Made by a program: the position numbers and the translations under genes. Below the pieces are notes generated by a model. That model searched no databases. It had not been told where the DNA came from and saw only the letters and a list, made by a program, of their open reading frames with translations. DNA of 64,000 nucleotides from Bacillota bacterium (lineage in GTDB: Bacteria > Bacillota > Clostridia > Acetivibrionales > DSM-1351): contig JAEWOH010000051.1 of assembly GCA_023460955.1 (NCBI GenBank), positions 62,001 through 126,000 of the forward strand. The letters are read 5' to 3'. Each line of letters opens with the position of its first letter. The first letter of the stretch is position 1. Below are positions 8,936 to 16,848 of this stretch, one piece after another.

Positions 8936-9640
8936 ATGTATTATTTCTATATAGTAATATTTTTAGTAGGTGTATTATATACTTTTGTTTCACTTATTAT
9001 AAGTGGGATATCAGGTGCAATGCATGGGGGAAGTGATTTAGGCTCGAGTGCTGACGGACACATAGGACAACACAGTCATGTTGACATTGGTCATGGTCAT
9101 GCTGATGCTGGAAGTACTGCACATATTAATGGAGGAAATCATGCGGCTGGACACCATGGTGCTGACATTCAAGGTGATCATGGACATTCCGGTGATTCGG
9201 GTGGTGGCTCAAACAGTTTATTATCATGGTTTGCAATATTGATAAATCCAATCGTAGCGGTATCCTTTCTGACTGTTTTTGGTGGATTTGGTATAATGGG
9301 AATTAAGCTGTTCGCTTGGAGTTCAGTAATGGTGTTTATTGTTGCCATTATTTCGGCGGTTGCAGTTTCTTCTATACTCTATAACTTTGTTGTAAAACCG
9401 ATTTATAGAAGTGAAAATACCTCGGATGTTTCAAGGGATAGATTAATTGGAATTCAGGCAGAGGTTACAACTGATATTTTGGAGAAGGGCTATGGCACAA
9501 TCCAATATACAGTAAATTCATTGAAATATACCGGACCGGCTAAACATATAGAAGAAATGCCCGTTAAGCAGGGAAAAAAAGTAGTAATATGTAAGATTGA
9601 AAACAATACCTTCTATGTAACTGAGCTACAAGGTATGTAG
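8936..9640 (+). CDS. NfeD-family membrane protein with His-rich loop
   Basis: A 234-residue NfeD/YuaF-type protein, the usual partner of flotillin. It has an N-terminal hydrophobic helix (residues 2-25), two or three more around 98-160, and a C-terminal OB-fold (about 170-234) with IGIQAEVTTDI and KQGKKVVI motifs. An unusual Gly/His/Ala-rich segment between residues 29 and 84 contains 12 histidines and could bind metal. The flotillin gene follows after about 155 nt. The ATG has a GGGGGTGAG site. Confidence 0.85.
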   Translation: MYYFYIVIFLVGVLYTFVSLIISGISGAMHGGSDLGSSADGHIGQHSHVDIGHGHADAGSTAHINGGNHAAGHHGADIQGDHGHSGDSGGGSNSLLSWFAILINPIVAVSFLTVFGGFGIMGIKLFAWSSVMVFIVAIISAVAVSSILYNFVVKPIYRSENTSDVSRDRLIGIQAEVTTDILEKGYGTIQYTVNSLKYTGPAKHIEEMPVKQGKKVVICKIENNTFYVTELQGM

Positions 9641-9796
9641 CTAGCTAAAAAAAGTGATTTTTATCTTTTTACTTAAACATTTGATATTCGGTGAAAAACA
9701 AACTTAATAATAACACACTCAGATATTGAGATGAGAATAATTTAAACTCAACTTCTGAAGGTGTTAATATATAAAAATTTAAAAGGAGTGTCAAAA

Positions 9797-11236
9797 ATGG
9801 TTGATTTTTCTTTATACTTAGTGCCCGCGTTAATTATTGTTGTTATCTTTATTCTTTTATTTATGTTCGTTTCAATGTATAAAAAGGTTCCGCAGGACAA
9901 AGCATTGGTAGTTACTGGTTTTAGAGGCAGAAGAGTTATTACCGGCGGTGGTGGTGTTGTAGTGCCAATGTTGGAAAGAACAGACGTTATATCTCTTGAA
10001 AACATGCAGATTGACATCAGAATAGACGGCGCATTAACCTCACAGGGCGTTGGTATAGTTGCTGATGGTGTGGCTGTAGTAAAAGTAAAATCCGATAAGG
10101 ATTCAATTCTTTCAGCAGCAGAACAATTTAACACCTCAAAAGGGTTGGATTACATGTTGAATGTAATAGCAAAAACTACTCAACAGGTGCTGGAAGGTAA
10201 GCTTAGAGAAATTGTTTCAAAAATGACTGTTGAAGAAATATATAAAGACAGGGAAACTTTTGCATCACATGTTCAAGGGGTTGCAGCAACTGAATTGCAG
10301 AACATGGGTCTGGAACTGAAAGTATTGACAATAAAAGATATTGCAGATAAAAACGGATACCTTGAAGCACTTGGTAAGCCTAGAATAGCTGAAGTTAAGA
10401 GAGATGCACAGATTGCTGAAGCGAATGCAACAAAGGAAACAAAGATTAAAACTGCTGAAGCTAACAGAGAAGGTGAAGCAGCAAGAATTCTGGCCGAAAC
10501 TCAGATAGCAGAAGCTATTAAGGAAAAAGAACTGAAGGTTCAGTCCTATAATAAGGATCAGCAGACTGCAAAGGCTGACGCCGACCTTGCATATGATATC
10601 AGATCAAACATAGTTAAAAAAGAAGTTGCCGAAACTGAAATGCAGGTTATAATTGTCAAGAAACAGAAGGAAATTGAGTTAGCAGAGCAGGAAGCACTCA
10701 GAAGAGAAAAAGAATTGGAAGCTACAGTCAGGAAGCAGGCTGATGCTGAAAACTATCAGGCTACAAAAGTAGCAGATGCAAGCAAGTATAGAGAAGTAAC
10801 CGCAGCTGAAGCAAGATCCAGAGCGATTGAAATGGAAGGTGAAGCTAAGGCAAAGGCTAAGAGAGCTGAAGGTATGGCTGAAGTTGAAATAATAAAAGCA
10901 AAAGGTGAGGCTGAAGCAGCTGCAATGGCAAAGAAGGCTGAAGCCTTCAAGATGTACAATGATGCCGCCGTAACTCAGATGATTATCGAAAAATTACCTG
11001 ATATAGCACAGGCTATAGCAAGTCCTCTCGCTAAAACCGAAAAAATTGTTATCGTTGATAACGGTAATGGTGGTGAAGCCAAAGGTGCTGCAAAGGTTAC
11101 TGGCTATGTAACAGATATAATTTCTCAACTGCCTGAGACAGTTGAAGCTTTGACAGGCATGAATGTGCTGGATCTTCTCAAAAAGAATCCTGCTATTGTT
11201 CAGGATGTTAAGCCAACAGAACAAAATAACGCTTAA
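9797..11236 (+). CDS. floT: Flotillin-like membrane scaffold protein
   Basis: SPFH/band-7 protein of the FloT (YuaG) type that assembles in functional membrane microdomains. It has an N-terminal hydrophobic hairpin (residues 5-25), an SPFH domain to about residue 190, then a long Ala/Glu/Lys coiled coil with EA-rich repeats (about 200-400), and a C-terminal oligomerisation region. The ATG at 9797 is preferred over an upstream TTG because AAAAGGAG (9780-9787) is correctly placed. The 479-aa length is typical. It is paired with NfeD as in Bacillus yuaF-floT. Confidence 0.92.
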   Translation: MVDFSLYLVPALIIVVIFILLFMFVSMYKKVPQDKALVVTGFRGRRVITGGGGVVVPMLERTDVISLENMQIDIRIDGALTSQGVGIVADGVAVVKVKSDKDSILSAAEQFNTSKGLDYMLNVIAKTTQQVLEGKLREIVSKMTVEEIYKDRETFASHVQGVAATELQNMGLELKVLTIKDIADKNGYLEALGKPRIAEVKRDAQIAEANATKETKIKTAEANREGEAARILAETQIAEAIKEKELKVQSYNKDQQTAKADADLAYDIRSNIVKKEVAETEMQVIIVKKQKEIELAEQEALRREKELEATVRKQADAENYQATKVADASKYREVTAAEARSRAIEMEGEAKAKAKRAEGMAEVEIIKAKGEAEAAAMAKKAEAFKMYNDAAVTQMIIEKLPDIAQAIASPLAKTEKIVIVDNGNGGEAKGAAKVTGYVTDIISQLPETVEALTGMNVLDLLKKNPAIVQDVKPTEQNNA

Positions 11237-11284
11237 ATTTAGATAAAGTAGTTGAAACTTATCTATATATTAGTACAAAGAGAA

Positions 11285-11330
11285 AAGCCAGTATATTTCT
11301 TTCGATGAAAATATACTGGCTTGATTTTTA
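11285..11330 (+). terminator. Terminator after floT
   Basis: 14-bp perfect inverted repeat (11285-11298 / 11309-11322) followed by TTGATTTTT. It separates floT from the convergent ArsR-type operon. Confidence 0.85.
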
Positions 11331-11359
11331 TGAACTTAGATATTTTTGTAAATGGTATT

Positions 11360-11710
11360 TTAGCCTTCCAAGTCTTGTTTTATTGTTACGCTCTTGGATA
11401 ATTCAAACAGCAACTTGGGATTTACATGCAAATCCAATTGCTGTATCTCATAATATTTCATTGCTTTACCATCTTCTGAAATTTCGTGATTTCCTTTTAT
11501 AAGATTGGCTGATTCAAGCTTTCTTAAATGCATATAAAGCAATGGTCTGCTTATATTGACTAATCTCGCAAGTTCACTGACATACTGTCTGTTTTGATAT
11601 AAAATACCCATTATTTTAATTCTTAGGGGATTGGACAGGGCATCAAAAAATTTAACTAATTGATCCCCGGAACTGAGCCAGTCCGGTACAGAATTATTAG
11701 CAGCCGGCAT
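11360..11710 (-). CDS. ArsR-type winged-helix regulator
   Basis: A 116-residue HTH protein. Residues 15-95 fit the ArsR fold, with FFDALSNPLRIKIMGIL, recognition-helix region VNISRPLLYMHLRKLE and a wing near KAMKYYEI. No metal-binding CxC of classical ArsR/SmtB sensors is seen, so the signal is not obviously a metal. It is the second gene of a two-gene operon (stop of the upstream gene and its ATG are 1 nt apart). A strong palindrome on the operon promoter suggests autoregulation. Confidence 0.85.
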   Translation of the reverse strand: MPAANNSVPDWLSSGDQLVKFFDALSNPLRIKIMGILYQNRQYVSELARLVNISRPLLYMHLRKLESANLIKGNHEISEDGKAMKYYEIQQLDLHVNPKLLFELSKSVTIKQDLEG

Positions 11711-11711
11711 C

Positions 11712-11954
11712 TTATTCTACTTCCTTAAGCATTTTTTCAATTGAGCAAATTTTATCTTTTAGTTCTGACAATTCTTCACGCACTTCTTTATTTGAGACCA
11801 TTAAATTATTAGCCATTGTTCTATAGGAATCAAATACATTTAGTTGGTTTTTGTTATTGGATCTTATGACGGTTACAGTTATTATTATTGCTGCTATCAC
11901 TGCTGCAATCATTATAACGCCGGCAATAAGAAAAATTAGCATTAAGCTCATCAT
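11712..11954 (-). CDS. Small membrane protein with coiled-coil tail
   Basis: An 80-residue protein: a long hydrophobic Ile/Val/Ala helix at residues 4-32, then a charged helical tail with Glu/Lys heptads. The ATG at 11954 is chosen because GGGAGGT (11961-11967, minus strand) sits 6 nt upstream; the longer ATG at 11969 would start inside that site. First gene of the operon with the ArsR-type regulator, so it may be the effector or co-sensor of the regulator. Not recognised as a named family. Confidence 0.65.
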   Translation of the reverse strand: MMSLMLIFLIAGVIMIAAVIAAIIITVTVIRSNNKNQLNVFDSYRTMANNLMVSNKEVREELSELKDKICSIEKMLKEVE

Positions 11955-11982
11955 TAAAGTACCTCCCATATTAGTAAATTTT

Positions 11983-12022
11983 TACATTTCACATGTAATA
12001 ATTATATTACATGTGAAATGTA
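11983..12022. promoter_or_regulatory. Operator palindrome of the ArsR-type operon
   Basis: Perfect 18-bp inverted repeat with a 4-nt centre (11983-12000 / 12005-12022). Its core is TTTCACATGTAATA. It covers the -10 box and most of the spacer of the minus-strand promoter. Confidence 0.8.
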
Positions 12023-12029
12023 TTGTCAA
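12001..12029 (-). promoter_or_regulatory. Consensus promoter of the ArsR-type operon
   Basis: On the minus strand, exact TTGACA (12024-12029) and exact TATAAT (12001-12006) with a 17-nt spacer. It drives the genes at 11954 and 11710. Confidence 0.85.
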
Positions 12030-12074
12030 CATATAGGTTGGATTCATAAAAAAATACCACTTGAGTTTTTATTT

Positions 12075-12104
12075 TTGACTTAATATACCCCTATAAGTTA
12101 TACT
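12075..12104 (+). promoter_or_regulatory. Probable promoter of the ABC-F gene
   Basis: TTGACT (12075-12080) and TATACT (12099-12104), spacer 18 nt. The implied leader of about 130 nt before the start at 12245 shows no riboswitch or attenuator that I can recognise. Confidence 0.5.
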
Positions 12105-12244
12105 AGTTTTCGTTGATATTGTTTATTACAAAAATAGTAACAGATACATGTTATGAAAAATACAAATTCAGAACACTTAGCAGGGGGTTGGTTTGTTGTT
12201 AACAGCCGACACCTATTATTGAAATGTGATTTGGAGGCAGAAAG

Positions 12245-13801
12245 ATGAGTATATTGACCGTAGAAAACGTGAGCCACGGGTTTGGAGCCAGAAAAATATT
12301 GGAAGACGCCTCTTTCAGACTTTTAAAGGGTGAACATGTTGGCCTTGTGGGCGCGAACGGAGAAGGCAAATCAACTTTTTTAAATATTATCACTGGTAAA
12401 CTTATGCCTGATGAGGGTAAGGTTGAATGGTGTAACAGAATAACCACAGGATATCTTGATCAGCATACCGTATTGACTCCGGGCAAGACTATCCGAGAAG
12501 CATTAAGAGAAGCTTTTCAATATATGTTTGACCTTGAAAAGGAAATGCTTGAAATCTATGAAAAAATGGGCGATGCTTCGGAGACAGAAATAAATGCAAT
12601 GATGGAGGACGTTGGTGATATCCAGAATGTTTTGGAGCATAACGGCTTTTACATTCTTGACGCTAAAATCGAGGAAGTTGCTAATGGTCTTGGGCTGGGA
12701 GATATCGGGCTGGAAACTGACGTTGGAAATCTCAGTGGGGGACAAAGAGCAAAGGTTCTGCTGACAAAGCTCTTACTTCAGAATCCTATGATTTTAATAC
12801 TGGACGAACCTACAAACTTTTTGGATGAAAATCATATTAACTGGTTAAAAAATTACCTTAAGGAATACGAGAATGCATTTATATTAGTGTCACATGATAT
12901 ACCATTCTTAAATGATGTAGTTAATGTAATTTATCATGTGGAAAATGCGGTACTTACCAGGTATTCGGGTAATTATGACGAGTTCCAGAGAATGTACCAG
13001 CTCGCAAAACAACAAACCATGCAAGCATACGAAAAACAGCAGAAGGAAATAGAGAAGCTGGAAGATTTCATTGCAAGAAATAAGGCAAGAGTTGCTACAA
13101 CAAATATGGCTAAAAGCCGGCAAAAAAAGCTTGATAAGATGGAAATTATTGAAAAAGTTAAGGAAAAAGCTAAACCCATATTTAATTTTAGAGAAGCGAG
13201 AGCTCCCGGGCGTTATCTATTCCAGACGCATAACCTTATTATAGGATATGAGTCTGCATTGACAGGGACTTTAAATATATCTCTTGAACGAGGTCAAAAG
13301 GTTGCGATTAAAGGGGTAAACGGCTTGGGTAAATCCACGCTGCTTAAAACCCTTCTGGGAATACAAAAACCCTTTGCCGGTGAGGTTAAATTAGATGATT
13401 ACCTTTATCCGGGCTATTTTGAGCAGGAGTCAGAAAGGTATAATACAAATACTGCTCTGGAAGAGGTCTGGAATGACTATCCTGGCATGTCCAACGCTGA
13501 AGTGCGAGGGGCATTAGCAAAATGCGGACTTACCACCGAGCATATTACCAGTCAGATGATGGTTTTAAGCGGAGGAGAAAATGCCAAGGTCAGATTGTGC
13601 AAACTTATGCTTAAAGATGTTAACTGGCTTATACTTGATGAACCTACAAACCACCTCGATGTTGATGCGAAAGAAGAGCTTAGACGTGCAATAAAGGAAT
13701 TCAAGGGTACTGTTTTATTGGTTTGTCATGAACCGGAGTTTTACCAGGATTGGGTAACCGATGTTTGGAATGTTGAGAATTGGACTACTAAAATAGTTTA
13801 A
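12245..13801 (+). CDS. ABC-F family ATPase
   Basis: Soluble protein with two ABC ATPase domains and no membrane segments, the ABC-F layout of translation factors and ribosome-protection proteins. Domain 1: Walker A GANGEGKST (near residue 36), signature LSGGQRAK. Domain 2: Walker A GVNGLGKST (near 357), signature LSGGENAK, Walker B WLILDEPTNHLD. A charged helical linker (about residues 240-310) joins them. Length 518 aa is close to EttA/YbiT/YkpA proteins. I cannot tell from sequence alone whether it is housekeeping or an antibiotic-resistance member. Confidence 0.9.
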   Translation: MSILTVENVSHGFGARKILEDASFRLLKGEHVGLVGANGEGKSTFLNIITGKLMPDEGKVEWCNRITTGYLDQHTVLTPGKTIREALREAFQYMFDLEKEMLEIYEKMGDASETEINAMMEDVGDIQNVLEHNGFYILDAKIEEVANGLGLGDIGLETDVGNLSGGQRAKVLLTKLLLQNPMILILDEPTNFLDENHINWLKNYLKEYENAFILVSHDIPFLNDVVNVIYHVENAVLTRYSGNYDEFQRMYQLAKQQTMQAYEKQQKEIEKLEDFIARNKARVATTNMAKSRQKKLDKMEIIEKVKEKAKPIFNFREARAPGRYLFQTHNLIIGYESALTGTLNISLERGQKVAIKGVNGLGKSTLLKTLLGIQKPFAGEVKLDDYLYPGYFEQESERYNTNTALEEVWNDYPGMSNAEVRGALAKCGLTTEHITSQMMVLSGGENAKVRLCKLMLKDVNWLILDEPTNHLDVDAKEELRRAIKEFKGTVLLVCHEPEFYQDWVTDVWNVENWTTKIV

Positions 13802-13860
13802 TGAATCAATAAATCAGAGGAATATGTAATTTGGTAAAAATAATAAGAATATTTAAATTG

Positions 13861-13969
13861 GGACAGCAGTAGTACTGTGTGATATTCTCCCTTCTAAGCA
13901 GACAAGTTTTATTATTCACTTATCTACCTGAAAGGGAGAATATCAGTGGGGATTATTGCTGTCCTTTTT
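13861..13969 (+). ncRNA. Long imperfect hairpin with T tail (structured RNA or terminator)
   Basis: An outer stem (13861-13868 / 13957-13964) and a 13-bp perfect inner stem (13881-13893 / 13932-13944) are joined by partly paired 12-nt segments. The resulting stem of about 33 positions has a 38-nt loop and is followed by TTTTT. It is too long for an ordinary terminator of the ABC-F gene 60 nt upstream. It may be a small RNA or a miniature palindromic element. No known RNA family recognised. Confidence 0.5.
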
Positions 13970-14241
13970 GCTATTAATAAGCACCTGAAATTAATTTGCA
14001 ACTGTGTTATTAAAAAAGCAGACTTTATTTAATTTCAAGTTTCAGAATATCTATTTATTTAATAATTGAACAATAATGAAAATAGTGTTAACATAAATTA
14101 TGAAACGATTCATGAAATATAGAGCGTGGATAGCATGAAATTCCATTCGGTTGATAATAGTGCTTTTCATGCAGCGAAAAGCCACTATGTGTCTTTTCAT
14201 AACTATTTGTGTACGCGTAATGCGCGTAGATGGGAGATAAT
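13970..14241 (+). promoter_or_regulatory. Upstream region and structured leader of the DUF4432 gene
   Basis: No gene seen. The region holds a LacI-type operator (14100-14113), then two hairpins: 14158-14187 (TAGTG-CTTTTC / GAAAAG-C-CACTA) and 14212-14228 (TACGCG / CGCGTA). The second ends just before the GGGAG ribosome site of the gene at 14242. Whether these are RNA elements or accidents cannot be decided here. Confidence 0.35.
14100..14113. promoter_or_regulatory. LacI-type operator 1
   Basis: ATGAAACGATTCAT, a near-perfect 14-bp palindrome with a central CG. It differs by one base from the perfect site at 15342. It lies about 130 nt upstream of the DUF4432 gene. Confidence 0.65.
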
Positions 14242-15300
14242 ATGCAGAACATGGAGCTATATAAATATGTGGGAAGCATGCAACAGGTAGCCTTTGTACG
14301 ACCCATTTCTTTTAGAGAAGGAAGGGCAGGTGGAGTAAAAGGTTACGATGTTAAAAACGGAGAACTACGTTATCAGATAGCTGTTGATAAGTGCCTGGAT
14401 ATAATAGATTTCTCTTATAGAGGAGTGAATATTAATTTTTTAGCCAAGCAGGGGCTAATAGGACGGGCAGACTATGATACACACGGTGAAGAGGGACTCA
14501 AAAGCTTAATGGGAGGCTTGCTTTTTACATGTGGTATGGAAAACACCTGTCTTCCATGCGAAGAGAATAATAAACATTATCCTATGCATGGAAGAATCAG
14601 GTCTACTCCGGCTGAGCATGTTAGTGCTGACGGAGAATGGAAGCAGGACAGATATGTGATCTCAGTCTCAGGGAAAATGAGGGAGGCGGAGCTATTCGGG
14701 AAGAACTTAACCATGAGACGAAAAATAGAAACAGTATATGGAGAAAAGAAGCTTACAATTACTGATACAATCGAAAATAATGGGTTTAGTGAAGAGCCTG
14801 TTATGCTTCTATACCATTTCAATTTCGGATATCCTTTTTTAGATGAAAATGCAGTGGTACTTTTGCCAACCATAAAGGTGACACCTCGAGATAAAGAAGC
14901 CCGAAAGGATGCAGATAGATGGAATATTATGGAGAAACCTGCAGTCAATGAACCGGAAAGAGTATATCTTCACGAATTGGCAGCAGACAGAAATGGAGAC
15001 ACCTTTGCCTGCTTGTTTAATCTAAAAAGCAATATCGGTATCAAAATAAAGTTCAATAAGCGGTATTTGCCTAAATTTGTACAGTGGAAATCTATTTCTG
15101 CCGGTGACTACGTAATGGGGCTGGAGCCCACAAATTCAAATGTATACGGCAGGACTCAGGAAGGATTAAAAATCCACAAACTGCAGCCCTTTGAGCGTGA
15201 GGAAATATGTATAGAATTTGAGATTCTTAACAGTAGTGAGGAGTATCATGATATATGTGGTGAAATAGACAGACTGGTTAATATGAATTTAAAGGGATAA
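14242..15300 (+). CDS. DUF4432 family protein, aldose-1-epimerase-like
   Basis: A 352-residue soluble protein resembling the DUF4432 branch of the galactose-mutarotase superfamily. Visible pieces are a beta-rich body, GGLLFTCGMENTCLP and HYPMHGRI (conserved His) near residues 95-120, and LYHFNFGYP near 193. Members are thought to act on sugars or sugar acids, mostly uncharacterised. The ATG at 14242 fits the GGGAG at 14232-14236; the ATG at 14230 does not. It is first in a locus with a URO-D protein and a LacI-type fusion regulator, and both promoters carry related operators. Confidence 0.8.
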   Translation: MQNMELYKYVGSMQQVAFVRPISFREGRAGGVKGYDVKNGELRYQIAVDKCLDIIDFSYRGVNINFLAKQGLIGRADYDTHGEEGLKSLMGGLLFTCGMENTCLPCEENNKHYPMHGRIRSTPAEHVSADGEWKQDRYVISVSGKMREAELFGKNLTMRRKIETVYGEKKLTITDTIENNGFSEEPVMLLYHFNFGYPFLDENAVVLLPTIKVTPRDKEARKDADRWNIMEKPAVNEPERVYLHELAADRNGDTFACLFNLKSNIGIKIKFNKRYLPKFVQWKSISAGDYVMGLEPTNSNVYGRTQEGLKIHKLQPFEREEICIEFEILNSSEEYHDICGEIDRLVNMNLKG

Positions 15301-15341
15301 ATTATATTGAATTATCCCAAGGAATATCATATAATATAAAT

Positions 15342-15355
15342 ATGAAACGTTTCAT
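15342..15355. promoter_or_regulatory. LacI-type operator 2
   Basis: ATGAAACGTTTCAT, a perfect 14-bp palindrome with a central CG, typical of LacI/GalR family operators. It lies 70 nt upstream of the URO-D gene start. The regulator encoded at 16849 is the likely ligand. Confidence 0.75.
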
Positions 15356-15424
15356 GAAAATACATATAGAATCTTTATTCTTTCAACCATCTTAAAAAGA
15401 TATAGTCTGATAGGAGATAAGCTC

Positions 15425-16684
15425 ATGACAGGAAAAGAAAAATTAAAGCTTGCAATAAGTCATATAGAGGGACCGGTGCTTTTTGATATTGGGGGTATGC
15501 CTACTACTGGTATCCATTGTAAAGTGGTAGAAGGCTTAAGAGAGTATTATGGGTTGGAAAAAAAACCTATTAAAATTCTAGAACCGGTTCAAATGCTGGC
15601 TTTCGTTGAAGAGGATTTGAAAAATGCAATGGGCATACAGACCACTCCTCTGTGGAATGCAGGGACAATGTTTGGCTTCAAGCAAAAGGATAAATTCAAG
15701 GAGTGGAAGACTCCCTGGGGACAGACGGTGTTGGTAGCTGAAGATTTTGTTACCAGCACCGATGAAAACGGTAACACATTTATTTATTCATGTGGTGATA
15801 TATCATATCCACCTGCAGGCTGTATGCCCAAAAATGGAGTTTATTTTGACAGTATAAATCGAGCTCCCGAGTTTGATGAAGATGATTATGATATTAAGGA
15901 TAATTTTGAAGAATTTGGTCCCATAGCCCATGAGGATCTTGAATGGCTAAGGGCGCAGCGACCATTGTTTGAAAATACCGGGGATGTAGTAATGGGTAAC
16001 CTTGGGGGCACAGCTTTTGGTGATATTGCGCTGGTACCAGGACCACAACTAAAGCAGCCAAAGGGAATAAGGGACATTACTGAGTGGTATGTATCAATCG
16101 TATCCAGACCTGAGGTACTACACGAAATATTTGAATACCAGCTGCATTACGCAATAGAGAACTTAAAAAAGATGCATGATGTTTTAGGTGAAACAATACA
16201 GGTTGCATATATCTGCGGAACTGATTTTGGCACACAGAACGGACCATTTTGCTCAAATGAAGTTTTTAACAAGGTCTACGCACCTTACTATAAAAAAGTT
16301 AATGACTGGATTCATCAGAATACCACCTGGAAAACCTTCAAGCATTGCTGCGGAAGTATATACAAGCTTATCCCAGAGATAATAGATGCAGGTTTTGATA
16401 TTTTAAACCCCGTTCAATGGACAGCTAAAAATATGAATATGAATTTACTTAAGGATTCGTTTAGTGATAGGGTTACCTTCTGGGGAGGCGGGGTAGATAC
16501 CCAAAAAACATTACCCTTCGGTTCTCCAAAGCAGGTTCATGATGAGGTGTTGGAGTGCTGTAAGCTATTCGGCAGGAATGGAGGCTTTGTATTCAATACA
16601 ATTCATAATATACAGCCGGGTGTACCAGTTGAAAATGTTGTAGCAATGGTTAATGCCATTAAAGAGTATAACGGAGAAAAATAG
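15425..16684 (+). CDS. URO-D superfamily protein (methyltransferase-like), degenerate Zn site
   Basis: A 419-residue member of the uroporphyrinogen decarboxylase superfamily, the fold that also includes MtaA/MtbA/CmuA corrinoid methyltransferases. No haem-synthesis genes are nearby, so a decarboxylase role is unlikely. The zinc motif start is present (H307, C309 in KHCCGS), but the position of the third Cys is Val357 (GGGVDT), whereas the paralogue at 31797 has Cys there. It may therefore bind zinc weakly, or bind a ligand rather than transfer methyl. It has its own LacI-type operator and an AGGAG site before the ATG. Confidence 0.8.
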   Translation: MTGKEKLKLAISHIEGPVLFDIGGMPTTGIHCKVVEGLREYYGLEKKPIKILEPVQMLAFVEEDLKNAMGIQTTPLWNAGTMFGFKQKDKFKEWKTPWGQTVLVAEDFVTSTDENGNTFIYSCGDISYPPAGCMPKNGVYFDSINRAPEFDEDDYDIKDNFEEFGPIAHEDLEWLRAQRPLFENTGDVVMGNLGGTAFGDIALVPGPQLKQPKGIRDITEWYVSIVSRPEVLHEIFEYQLHYAIENLKKMHDVLGETIQVAYICGTDFGTQNGPFCSNEVFNKVYAPYYKKVNDWIHQNTTWKTFKHCCGSIYKLIPEIIDAGFDILNPVQWTAKNMNMNLLKDSFSDRVTFWGGGVDTQKTLPFGSPKQVHDEVLECCKLFGRNGGFVFNTIHNIQPGVPVENVVAMVNAIKEYNGEK

Positions 16685-16696
16685 TTAAGGGTTAAC

Positions 16697-16740
16697 AGGG
16701 GGATTCTTTACATAGCTTTTGTAAAGTAATCCTCCCTTTT
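16697..16740 (+). terminator. Terminator after the URO-D gene
   Basis: Imperfect stem GGGGGATT-CTTTAC / GTAAAG-TAATCCTCCC followed by TTTT. Confidence 0.7.
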
Positions 16741-16848
16741 ATTAAGTTTTTGTAAATAAGCACGAAAGAATGAAAACATTGATAATGCTAACCGAAAATG
16801 ATAAAATCCATATGGGCAAAGCTAATACATTACGGGAGGTAAGATTAC

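Noticed and set aside
14577..14948. 123-codon minus-strand open frame
   Set aside because: Antisense shadow of the DUF4432 gene with no supporting features.
15342..15355. Catabolite-repression (cre) site
   Set aside because: The spacing of the TG...CA outer bases around the CG does not fit the cre consensus; it fits a symmetric LacI-type operator better.
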